From contig CM077150.1 of assembly GCA_039583875.1 (NCBI GenBank), forward strand, positions 185,570,375 to 185,634,374: a DNA stretch of 64,000 nt, in the 5' to 3' direction. A program made the position numbers and the translations under genes. The DNA is from Platanthera guangdongensis (taxonomy: Eukaryota; Streptophyta; Magnoliopsida; Asparagales; Orchidaceae). A model generated the notes under the pieces. That model had not been told where the DNA came from, ran no database searches, and was given only the letters and a program-made list of their open reading frames with translations. Within the stretch, counting starts at the first letter, position 1; the number at the start of each line of letters is the position of its first letter. Below, piece by piece: positions 33,275 through 43,299 of this stretch.

Positions 33275-34570
33275 AGCCCGGCAGAAAGGTCGGCTAGGAT
33301 AAATCGCCAGACTTCCCAGTCCCCTAACAGCAACAGATCGCTCGGCCTCCATACTGCAACACTCCTTCTCATGGTTAGACCACGACACCTTTACCAAAGG
33401 AACACTCCAGCGGCGCAAACTCCTTGTCTCGTCGTCTACTATCTGCATCGGCTCTAGTCGTACAGACCTATCGGTTGCTACTGCTCCATCAATGGTGGGA
33501 ATATGTTGATCAAGATGCAACAGCGCCTTCCGGAGAGACGACACATGGAATACATCATGAAGATTCTCCAGCTTCGGCGGTAATTCCAACTGGTAGGCCA
33601 AAGGGCCAATATTTTCCAATATGGTGTAAGGTCCAATGTACCTTGGGCTGAGCTTCTTCACACCACGTACCCGTGACACTCAATGCATCGGCCGAATTTT
33701 CCGGAACGCTTTGTCACCCACCTGAAATTCTACCATCCGGTGTTTTGCATTATAATATTTAGCCCGTCGACTTTGAGCCTCAAGCATGCGGTCCCATATT
33801 AGTCTAACAACTACATCAGTATCATCGATGTACTCAATTCCTAAAACCTTCGGGCCTTCATCTTATACCCATGACAAGGGGGTTCTACACCTTCTTCCGT
33901 AAAGGGCTTCATGGGGTGCCATTCCGATGCTGGCATGATGACTATTATTATAGTAGAATTCCACGAGGGCTAAGAGTCTTTCCCACGGCTCTCCTCTATC
34001 CAACACACACAGTCTCAATAGGTCCTCCAATGTTCTGATGGTCCTCTCAGACTGCCCGTCCGTCTGGGGTGGAACGCTGTGCTAAACGTAAAGCACGAGC
34101 CCAAATACGCTTGTACGTCCTTCCATTCCTTTGAGGTAAACTGTCCATCCCGGTCAGAAACAATTGTCTTTGGCATGCCATGATACCATACAAACTGCTC
34201 CATAATGAGGCGTACCAAAACATCCACATGAGCTTCTTTCTTCATAGGAATAAACTTGGCTACCTTTGTCAGGAGGTCAACTATTACACACACTGAATCA
34301 CTCCCTGAGCGTGAGCGAGGCAATTCGTGGACGAAGTCCATGGAGACATCCTCGAACTACCACTCAGGGATGGGCAAAGACTGTAATAATCCACCGGGGC
34401 TCTTGCATTCCTCCTTCACCCTTTGACAGGCCTCGCAGTCCGTAACAAAATATCTGACGTCCATCTTCATTCCCGTCCAACACATGGTCTTTCGCAAGTC
34501 GGAGTACATCTTGGAAATCTCGGGATGCACATGATACTGAGTGCAATGTGCCTCTCTCAAGATATCTTCC
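33275..34570 (-). pseudogene. Integrase of the second Tekay-like element
   Basis: Minus strand: zinc finger (HCTQYHVHP ... CEACQRVKEECKSPGG, 34550-34400), core (SVCVIVDLLTKVAKFIP, TIVSDRDGQFTSKEW, FSTAFHP, about 34290-34080), then MAPHEALYGRRCRTPLSW near 33920, the GPYTILENIGPLAYQLELP block (33620-33560) and a chromodomain-like end (VPLVKVSWSNHEKE, 33390-33360). Stops occur at about 34357-34345, 33865 and 33680, and there is a frameshift in the HP-x-TNGQ region near 34070. The two core Asp residues are visible. Confidence 0.82.
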
Positions 34571-36290
34571 TAAATTTTTCCGCCCTTGGGAATGTAGAGC
34601 CGAACATGAAAATAAACGAGGCCACCTTTTAGTGTATACTCTTGGGTGGATCCACCCTCAATTGACTTAATCACGAGGGCTAGAGCAGCATCTTTTCCTT
34701 GCTCCGCCAGGATTCGGTCCCGAATATCACAGACTATACTCATGGTCTCCAAGTACTCGTATACTTTTCCGAAGGAACTTTATATACCAAATTGATCTCC
34801 ATTTCCTCGAGCATTCGAGCTAATTCCATCCTCATCAACAGAGACTCAGGGCTCGAGTCCGGTACTTTTCTGCTCAATGCATCATCCACCGAGTTTGCTT
34901 TTCCGAGGTGGTAGTTCAAGGTGAACTCATAATCGCACAAAAAACTCCAACCAGCGCCGCTGCCTCAAATTCAGTTCCTTCTGAGTGTGAACATACTTTA
35001 GATTTTTGTGGTCCTAAAATATCTCGCAAATGGACTCCATATAGGTAGTGTCTCCAAACTCTCAGGGCGAACACCACTGCCCCCAATTCTAAATCGTGAA
35101 CTGGATAGTTGTGTTAATGCTTCTTTAGTTGCCTTGAGGCATAATCAATTACATGACCGTGATGCATCAGTACTGCTCCCATCCCTTGATAAGATGCATT
35201 CGTGTAAACTTGAAATCCTTCCTTCCCAGACAGAAGTGCTAGGATGGGGGCGGAGGTAAGTCTATCTTTCAGTTCTTGGAACGCAGCTTCACACTGGGGT
35301 GTCCACTCGTATGTCACACCTTTCTTCATCAGGGTAGTAAGAGGAAGGGTAATCTTTGAGAACCCTTTTATGAACTTGCGATAGTACCTGGCAAGTCCAA
35401 GGAAACTCCGCACATTGACTGCTGACTTCAAGGGTGACCATTCCTTCACGACACATACTTTGGCCGGATCCACAGCTAGTCCAGCTCCACTGATCACATG
35501 GCCCAAGAAGGAAACTTCTTAGAGCTAGAATTCGCACTTACTGAATTTGGCAAACAAGGCGTGCTCTTTTAGCTTCCTCAATACCAAGGTTAGATGTTCG
35601 ACATGCTCTTCCTCTATCTTTTAGTAGACCAAAATGTCATCGATGAAAACGATGATGAAGATATCTAGATAAGGCTCGAACACTTTGTTTATCAAACTTA
35701 TGAAAGCTGAAGGGGCGTTTGTGAGCCCAAACGGCATCACGGTGAACTCGTACAAACATACCTTGAGCTGAAAGTTGTTTTCTGAATGTCATCCTCTTGT
35801 ATCCTCAACTGATAATACCCTGAGCACAAATGCAAATTGGAAAACCAATGCGCTCCTACCAATTGATCGAACAACTCATCGATCGTGGTAGCGGATAAGT
35901 GTTACGCATTGTCAGTCGATTGAGCTCCCGACAATCTATGCATAATCGTAAGGTTCCATCCTTCTTCTTAACGAACAAAATAGGGGCTCCCCAAGATAAT
36001 GAGCTGGGGCGAAGAAACCCTGATTCCACCAGTTCTTGCAACTAAACTCTAAACTCCGCGAGTTCCTTCGGGGCCATTCAGTAAGGGGTCCTAGAGATGA
36101 TATTGGCACCCGGTACTAGATTAATTTGAAAATCCACCTTTCTATGCGGGGGTAATCCTGGCAATTTCTCAGGAAATATCTCGGAAAAGTCCCGCACTAC
36201 TCGCACATCCTTCATATCTATTTTCATCTCCTTCAGTTCAAAACATATCTTGCAGTCTTCTTCCCCCCTCATGGGAGCTTTCAAGGCCTA
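34571..36290 (-). pseudogene. Reverse transcriptase and RNase H of the second Tekay-like element
   Basis: Minus strand: linker ([20 protein letters not shown], about 36225-36165), RT opening ([34 protein letters not shown], 36040-35940), catalytic FIDDILVY (about 35650-35625) followed at once by a TAA, then RNase H (VYTNASYQGMGAVL, YASRQLKKH, 35220-35115; VDDALSRK near 34890). At least three frameshifts (near 35880, 35790 and 34990) and several stops break the frame. The first RNase H Asp position reads Asn (YTNAS in place of the usual YxDAS). Confidence 0.8.
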
Positions 36291-36362
36291 AATCGAAGAT
36301 AATAACAAACGAGGTGCGAATTTTATACCTTGAAAGATGACCTTAGTGTCCCCATTTCTCAA

Positions 36363-36671
36363 TTAAATTCGCTTCTTCGCGCAGTCAATTCTTGCGTAGT
36401 TCCAATCCAACCACGTCATGCCCAGAATGAGATCGAATTCTGGCATTCTCAAAACTGTGGTAGGGGTGTCAAAGGTCTTTCCCCCAATGAGTATCTCCAA
36501 CTCGCACTTGGCGGTTGCGGTCATCTCAGAGCCGTCTGGGAGGCGTACTCGTCGAGCAATACCAGTGAAGTATTGCACTCCTTCTAGGTCTTTAATGAAG
36601 TCCGCAGACACAAACGAGTGCGAGGCACCGGTATCGAATAACGTATAGGCCGGTTTCCCGCTGACCACCAC
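36363..36671 (-). pseudogene. Aspartic protease of the second Tekay-like element
   Basis: Minus-strand frame with GKPAYTLFDTGASHSFVSADF (active-site DTG), RLPDGSEM and FDLILGMTWLDWNYARIDC. The domain itself is uninterrupted over about 100 residues. Stops and shifts on both sides isolate it from gag and RT. Confidence 0.87.
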
Positions 36672-36799
36672 GATGCCTAAGTACCAATAGCAATTCTCAA
36701 AGCAAGATCTCTAGTACATCTTAAGCAACTTAAGGTTAACAATGAAGATATGATAACTAACTGTAACATACCTGCAATCACCTCCTGAGGGTTCTGCTC

Positions 36800-37770
36800 A
36801 TGTGTCATGTCCAGCGTGAACACCTTATTCCGAGCAGGTTCGGGGTTTCCTCCTCGTGGTCATCATCCTCGACCACGTATATGTCCCCGTCCTCGTGGAG
36901 CTGCCGGAGGGAGATCAGGAGGAGAATTCCCAAACAGTTGTGGGCAGTAACGTCGTATGTGGCCCGATTGGTTACATTGGAAGCACACTCGCTCATACCG
37001 CCCCTAGGGTTGCTGAAACTGTTGAAGCTGTGGAGGTGGAGGTAATGATGGCGGCTGTGGAACCGGGTGCTCCATTCTAAAAGTCTGGTGGAAACGTCTG
37101 CCACCCCTCTGATCTCCTCTTCCTCCTCTGTAGTCATGTCTCCTTTTGTTGCTAGAGCCATCTTCCATCACACCCTCAGTAAGTATCTTACCACTTCCCA
37201 AGTGGTCTGCTTCTAGCCTCTTCACTATGTCAATTATTTCCGCCAAGCTGGAGACCGCTATAAACAAAAGGGCCTGCCTCAAGGGGTCCCGCAGCCCTTT
37301 GTAGAAGCGCTTAGGGTATCCTCTGTCATCCAAGTCATATGAGTCAGCAAATCTCGTGAGGTGTTGGAACTCTCGTTGATACTCCGTACCGACTTCGATC
37401 CTTGCTTCAGCTGTAAGAATCTCTCTTCGAGTTCATCTCGAGCAGACAAGGGAATGAAGTGTCTTAAAAAGACTCCTGAGAACTCTCTCCAGCTAATATC
37501 CGCATAAACTCGCCCTTGAAAGGTGGAGCCCATGAGGGACTTTCACGACCTCTTGGTGTGCAGTTCCAGGATGGACACTGCTAATGTTACAGCCATGCTG
37601 GTTGGGCAACAGATTCCTGCCAATAGCTCTTGCACCGTATCGAGCCATTCTTCTGTGCGCACGACCGACTCTGTCCCGAGGTAGGCGGGAGGGGAGAGAG
37701 CCTGAAAAGTTCTCAACCAGTTTGAGCCCGGAGCCCGTTGCTGCAGTGCGACCTAAAGGCATCCAGGATG
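36800..37770 (-). pseudogene. Gag of the second Tekay-like element
   Basis: Minus strand, several frames: capsid-type block (ISWREFSGVFLRHFIPLSARDELEERFLQLKQGSKSV, about 37500-37395), continuing in another frame with DDRGYPKRFYKGLRDPLRQAL (about 37335-37270). A basic Gly/Arg stretch (RGGRGDQRGGRR) follows, then a CCHC knuckle in the third frame (CFQCNQSGHIRRYC, 36986-36945). The N-terminal part before 37500 is not recognisable. At least three frameshifts. Confidence 0.78.
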
Positions 37771-38040
37771 GCCGTGAGCATCTATCCCAATTCTGATTGT
37801 TGGAACTGAGTAGGTACGGAATGGGCGGGAGTGCATTCTTCTGGCTCTACTTGCGCTGGGACCTATATGTAGGGTATAAAACTAGTGTCAGGTTGGCTAA
37901 TCGTAAGGTCAAAATTGGACATGCTTAGTGTGAACTACATATGGGCACACCACTGCTTCCGCTAAGTCAGCTTGTCCCCAAACTGACTTATCGAATGGGG
38001 GTGGCGCCATTGTTGAATGAGTTCTTTAGTTCAGGATCGT
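37771..38040 (-). other. Leader between 5' LTR and gag of the second Tekay-like element
   Basis: No coding frame is supported. The stretch lies between the PBS and the first recognisable gag codons and is expected to be the untranslated leader plus the degraded gag N-terminus. Confidence 0.5.
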
Positions 38041-38055
38041 AGCAAGCTTATACCA
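38041..38055 (-). promoter_or_regulatory. Degenerate primer-binding site
   Basis: Minus-strand TGGTATAAGCTTGCT resembles TGGTATCAGAGCTTGCT, directly following a decayed LTR end (GGTCTTATAA, compare GGTCGTTACA). Confidence 0.6.
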
Positions 38056-38056
38056 T

Positions 38057-38862
38057 TTATAAGACCACCCCCAACCCCCCCCCCCCCCCCCCCCCCCCGC
38101 CCGCCTCCCGGAATACAAGACACAGATGAGGGGAGTCTTATGCCCAGAACTGCCTTGCGGTGGCTCCAATGCACGTGTTGGACTGCACCACAAGATGCCT
38201 ATTCTGCCGGCCATAAATAATATCATCCAGTGCCAACCCAACCAACAACATGAAATAGATGTCAAATTCATACATAAGCAAAATATTCCAAAAGTACAAC
38301 AAGAATAAGAAGTTACAACAAGCTTCTAAAATATCAGAGTACGAGTACAACGTGCCCAAAGCACTACATCATGAGTCTCTCAACTCACATCGGTCACTGA
38401 TGGTATCGAAGGCACCAACCCTTCAGGCCCTGTCATCCTGGCCTAGCTGTCCTGCTATATGACCTGCTGATGTCCTGTCTGCGGAGTTTCCTACTAAAAA
38501 GGAAGATGTAGCAACTGTTAGTCAAAAAGACTAAGTGGCTATCACATCCGCTCCCCCGGCAACTCCTCGGCACCGGGTGGAGAAAGGAACAAGGGTACAA
38601 TATATTTATATAAGTAGTAGTACAAGCAAGTGGAGTAAGTATACATGTCATGAGTACCGATAGAAGTAATGTAAAAAAATATTATCAGCATTCTATTCTA
38701 GCAATTCTACTCGAGCTATATCAATCCATCTAAGCATATAGATCTACAACAGGAAAGTAACTTAACTTATAAGAATGCTCATACAAACTTAGAAGTTAAG
38801 GATCGGCTCAACAGTAAAGTAACTCATCGTATAAGAGTGCCTATACAAACTTATACGATGAG
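38057..38862 (-). repeat. Partial 5' LTR of the second Tekay-like element
   Basis: It carries text common in chromovirus LTRs (GGTGCCGAGGAGTTGCCGGGGGAGCGGATGTGATAGCC on the minus strand, about 38580-38540). It is cut at 38862 where the Sirevirus-like 5' LTR remnant begins. At 38765-38862 two diverged copies of a roughly 50-bp unit (AACTTATAAGAATGCTCATA) stand in tandem. A 24-base C run lies at its inner end. Confidence 0.65.
38075..38098 (+). repeat. 24-base poly-C tract
   Basis: Uninterrupted run of 24 C, preceded by CCACCCCCAA and followed by GCCCGCCTCCC. It reads poly-G on the minus strand. It may be a slippage product or an assembly artefact. Confidence 0.9.
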
Positions 38863-39351
38863 GATCCAATCTAGCAGAGATTTCTCTTCATCATTCTGAT
38901 AAAGCCTCAAAGAATAGAAGAAGAAATTTCTAGCCGACCGTTGCAGATCTGAAAAAGAAGATTCACTGTTTGTATTTCTATACAAAATTTATTTCATTCT
39001 TGTCGGAGACATTTCTCCGAGTGTAGGAACTTTTGTCTCCGAGATTGTAGGAAGTTTTACCTTCCGAGTGTAGATCCGTTTTGTGGATCGAGATTGTAGG
39101 AACATTGTTCCGAGGGTGGGATTGATTTTCAATCCGAAATAGTGGAGTAGCCGAGTCTAGTGTATTGCTAGATCAGAGAGGGAAAGTGGATGTACCCAAG
39201 GTTGGGGAACCACTATAAATCTTGCCTCGTTTGTGTATTATTGGTATATAGATCTGTGCTTTGGTTTGTAATTTTTTATTCCGCATAAAGACACATAATT
39301 CACCTATTCACCCCCCTCTAGGTTATTTAGGTAGGCAACTATAAACTTTCA
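38863..39351 (+). repeat. Truncated 5' LTR of element C
   Basis: From GATCCAATCT to ACTTTCA it matches the last 489 bp of the 3' LTR. The U3 with its palindromes and TATA is missing, replaced by chromovirus LTR sequence. Confidence 0.92.
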
Positions 39352-39352
39352 A

Positions 39353-39365
39353 TTGGTATCAGAGG
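39353..39365 (+). promoter_or_regulatory. Primer-binding site of element C
   Basis: TTGGTATCAGAGG one base after the LTR end. It is complementary to the 3' end of initiator-Met tRNA. Confidence 0.88.
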
Positions 39366-39435
39366 GAGGTTGATCGTTAAAAGGTTAACACCTTGATCAG
39401 ATCCCTCAATAGTTGTCCCTTGAGATCTACCAAAG

Positions 39436-39589
39436 ATGGACAAGGCTAAAGATTTTGCAAGCTTCCTTTATGTACCAAAAATAATTTTCCAATGTTGAAA
39501 GAGAGAATCAAGTTCTTTATGGAAGCTGTGGATCCAAGGATCTTCATGATAGTTGAAGAAGGTCCTTACATTCTCATGACCGTCTCCAC
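39436..39589 (+). pseudogene. N-terminus of element C gag (before the solo LTR)
   Basis: ATG at 39436 opens MDKAKDFASFLYVPK; a frameshift and a stop follow. It then reads ERIKFFMEAVDPRIFMIVEEGPYILMTVST, matching the front of gag in element E (ERVRLFMEASDPRISITVKEGPY). The reading resumes after the solo LTR at 41120 (IDPTKKVPKKLMDLDKDE) when the duplicated TCCAC is counted once. Confidence 0.8.
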
Positions 39590-41119
39590 TGTTGGAACAC
39601 CCTATTACTAATTTGGGTCAGGATCACTATGTCTCTAGGAAGCTTTGCTTGACCTTCTGTATAGCTTAATAGGTCAATTAGAATTGAGTCTAAGGGTTAG
39701 AAGTATAGGTTTGGAAGCTGCCCTGAAGACCAGGATTCTCAGTCTGAAGACCAAGTCATATCGTCGAGCTCAGCACGACGATTCGTCGAACTCCGGTCGA
39801 TGATCGTCTAGCTCAACTTCGACAGATCATCGAACTCCATTCGACGATCGCTGAGCTCAACTTCATTATATCGTCGAACTCCATTCGACGATCGGTGAGC
39901 TCAGGTCGACGATTTTGACTATGCTTTGGATCTTTATCTCTGAGCTCAGTTCGACGATCTTTGAGCTCAGATCGACGATATTTTGCTGCTTAAGATTTCC
40001 TGATCGCTGAGCTCAGCTCGACGATAGCAGAGCTCAGTTCGACGATTTCAGATGACTTCCAGGATATTCCTTAATTCAAATTCAAAATCAGTTAGGAGTT
40101 ATTCTGCAATTAATTCAGAGATTTGCTAGCCGTTTTCATTTAATTCTGGACCAAGTTTCAAGGGATTTTTCAAGGAATGTTTCTGTGGACTTTCCTCCAG
40201 AAGAGATTATGCAATTAAGGATGCAATTAATGCAGGCCAACGACTATACTTGACAGAGAATGATATTATATTCTGACCAGAGAATAAAAGACATGATTTT
40301 TGAATCTCTCATATAGAAGAACACACACAATACAGAGAGAGAGATACTGACTATAGAGACACTCTCAAAAATCTTCTGTCACAAAGAATTCTGAAGAACA
40401 CTCATCCAAGGAGATCAAGTTTTCAAATCTTCAGATCTCTTTAGTTTTCAAAGTGTTCAAGGCCAACATATTTCAAGACTTCAGACACTCAACATTTCAG
40501 CTATTGCTGAAATCATCTATTGCTGGAGTTCAACCTTTGAAGGCCTATCACCCTTAGCAAAGCGTTTCTTCCTGAAGATTTCAAGGATTCAGGGGGAGCT
40601 TTGACATCAATCCACATAGTCTTCTCAGTTATTTGAGAAGGAGAAGACTTCCATCACTCTCTCACCCCCACTCTGTAAAGGGTTTTTCAAACTCCCTTCA
40701 AAAGTTTGAACTTGGTTTTTGTGCACCTTGTCAAAAGCTCATTGGTGGCAAGACACCTGATCAAAAAATATGCTTTGGTTTTTGAGCACCTTATCAAAAG
40801 CTCATTGGTGCCCAGGACACCTGATCAACTCATCCTGCAGTGGATTCCTACCTAGGGTGGTAGAAGAGTGGATGTACCCAAGTTTGGGGAACCACTATAT
40901 TTCCTTGTGTCTTCTGGTTTTGCTTGTTTTCAATTTTTGTTTCTGGCCTTTATTTTTCTGTGCTTAGTTTTTGCTTTGCTTAGTGCTGTGATTAGATTTT
41001 TTTTGCTTCCCTGCTCACACATATTACAACAATTGTTGTAAAAGTTTGTAAAAGTTTTTAAAGCACCATATACTCTATTCACCCCCCTCTAGAGTATATC
41101 AGATCTAGTTGCACTTTCA
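39590..41119 (+). repeat. Solo LTR of a Sirevirus-like family
   Basis: 1530 bp from TGTTGGAACACC to TGCACTTTCA, flanked by TCCAC on both sides (39585-39589 and 41120-41124). It resembles the LTRs of the 13-28 kb complex in its start, its end and the GTGGATGTACCCA...GGGGAACCACTATA box. It has a palindrome array at about 39760-40050. A single LTR with intact target duplication is the usual product of recombination between the two LTRs of a full element. Confidence 0.95.
39760..40050. repeat. TCGTCGA / TCGACGA and CTGAGCTCAG array in the solo LTR
   Basis: Units of TCGTCGA, 7-nt spacer and TCGACGA (for example 39871-39891), mixed with GCTGAGCTCAGNTCGACGAT units, about ten in all. Confidence 0.88.
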
Positions 41120-43240
41120 TCCACTATAGATCCAACTAAGAAAGTCCCAAAGAAACTTATGGATCTAGATAAGGATGAGATTGCACTTGTTTCCTTGGAC
41201 AAAAAGGCAAAAAATATTATAGCAAGTGCAGTCGATGATTCAATGCTACAAAACCTGATTCACTGCCAGTCTGCAAAAGAGATGTGGCAGCCACTAGTTA
41301 CCTTGATGGAAGGTACAGAAGAAGTGAGGGATGATAGAAGATCCCTTTTTAATCAGAAGTATGAAGCTTTCTGACAAAGAAACAAAGATACCTTTGAGAA
41401 TTTCTTCAAGATAGTGAATGGGCTAAGGGTCTATGGCAGAGTCTTCACTAATGGAGAATTAAATGATAAGTTCTTAAGATCCCTAACTAAGGAATGGGAT
41501 AACAAGGTCTGTGCCATAAGGGAGTTTGGAAAACTGGCCGAGACAGATCCTCAGAATCTCTTCGGGAAGCTTATGTCATATGAGCTTCAACTCAACACCA
41601 GAAAGGCTGAAGAAGAGAAGAGTAGGTCTGCATTCAAAGAGAAGACTGTTGCGTTAAAGGCGGACAACTCTAAGAAGACAAAGGTTGTCCCTCCTACTCC
41701 AGCATAAGAAGTTAGTGAAGAAGAAACCTCAGAGCCAAACACCTCAGGCTCTGAACTATAAGAAGGAGAGTTCTCACTACTCTCTCAACAGTTCAAGAAA
41801 TTCTTTAAAAAGAAGAAGCAATGGAAATGCAAGGATGCCTCCTATAGAAGATCACGACACGATGGTGATCGTCAACGAAAAGGCTCAAGCAGCCATTACA
41901 GGTATAATTCTAAACAGAACAAACATGTTTCTACTGACATTATTTGTTATATTTATAATAAGCCAGGACACGTCATCGCTGATTAGCCTCACAAGAAGAA
42001 GGAGGGTGGTAGAAGAGAGGAAAAGAAGTCCTCGTACAACAAGAAGAGGACAGAGAAGAGCGTGATAGCCAAAAATGGCAAGACTCTTAGTGACTCTGAC
42101 TCATCTGAGTTGAGTGAAGAAGAAGAAGCCTATTTTGGGCTCATGGCTCAAACTGATGACGAACAAGAGCCCCAGTTCATTGGGAAGGTAAACCCTCACA
42201 CTCCTCTTTCAGATTCTGAAGTTTCTGAACATGATTGTGAGGATAGCTCTTCAGACGATGAGTCAAAAATCATGGCCCAATATAAGGAGTTAATCATGGC
42301 TTACGATAAATGTCGCCGAGTCATGAAAACTCAGGCTAAAGAGTTAAAGTCTCTCAAAGCTGAAGAGAGCGCCTTGAGAGAGAAAGTCGCAAATACTGAA
42401 TCGCTTGAAGAGAACTTCGATAATGCTATTGAAGAATATAACAAAGCTCTTGAGCATCTTGACCTTAAAGAGAAAATCATCAAAGAGTTGGAAGAACAAC
42501 TCGCCGCTGAAAAGAAACTTGTTGAAAGTTTCTCGAATCCTAAGACTGTTCTTCCATTCGTTGCTGAATTCTCAGCTAAGACCAAGGGTGCTGTACTAGG
42601 CCATGAAGAAGCTCCTAGTAAGCCTTCTAGGAGAAACAAGGCTCAATGGAAGATTAAGGCCGCCAAAAAGGCCTTAGCCAAAGAGAAGGGGAAAGCCCCT
42701 CAAGATTAAACCTCCTTCAAAAAGGTCATATTTCCCTCAAATGAGTTTGATCTTGACTCATCCTACGGACACTTTGCTAGGCCTACCTATGTAGAGCCAA
42801 AGTCTCGTTATCAAGGATGGACTCGACCCAGAAACTTTGGTGATAGTGTCTTTAAGGCACCTTATGAAGAAGTCATTCTTCAGAGCTATGGCCTTTGAAT
42901 CATGGCCATAACTTCAAGAAGGCAGCAAAGGCAAAGCCTGTTGTAGAAAAGCCAGTGAAGGAGAAGAAAATATGTGATTATCATCATCGTGAAGCTTCTT
43001 CTTCCAAGAATGCTGCCCCTGCTAGACCACAATTCCAAAAGGTCAAGCAGGAGAACATAAGGCAAAGATACAACAGATTTGACTGTTGGTGTTGTGGCAG
43101 AATTGGTCACTTTGCCATTGATTGCTAGTTTAATCCCAGAAATACTGCAACCCCACATGTTGGCAATATGAGGAAGACCACTCCTAATGCTAATATTCAT
43201 ATGGGGAGTGTTCTAATCCGAGACCAAGGACCCCAAACAT
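41120..43240 (+). pseudogene. Element C gag, main part
   Basis: It continues the gag front: DKDEIALVSLDKKAKNIIASAVDDSM, LIHCQSAKEMW, NDKFLRSLTKEWD. A decayed first knuckle follows (CYIYNKPGHVIAD with its last Cys position a stop, near 41950-41990), then an acidic patch, a coiled-coil region (KAEESALREKVANTES ... LKEKIIKELEEQLAAEKKLVESF, 42350-42530), a basic stretch and a second knuckle (CWCCGRIGHFAIDC, about 43084-43125). In-frame stops occur at 41372, 41704 and 42707, with frameshifts near 41760-42060. Sirevirus gags are large and may carry two knuckles around a coiled coil, as here. Confidence 0.83.
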
Positions 43241-43299
43241 ATTTGGGTTCCTAAGGCAAACTGATTGTGATTGCAGGTATGTCCAAAGGCTACCAAAAC

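Larger units (their letters stand above)
33275..38862 (-). mobile_element. Second Tekay-like gypsy element, 5' LTR to integrase
   Basis: Minus-strand order: partial 5' LTR (38862-38057), PBS, gag, protease, RT, RNase H, integrase with chromodomain-like tail. The 3' LTR is not present; the integrase tail runs into the copia fragment at about 33280-33370. Its sequence differs from the 10-13 kb element, so it is another family. Many frameshifts and stops show that it is old. Confidence 0.83.
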
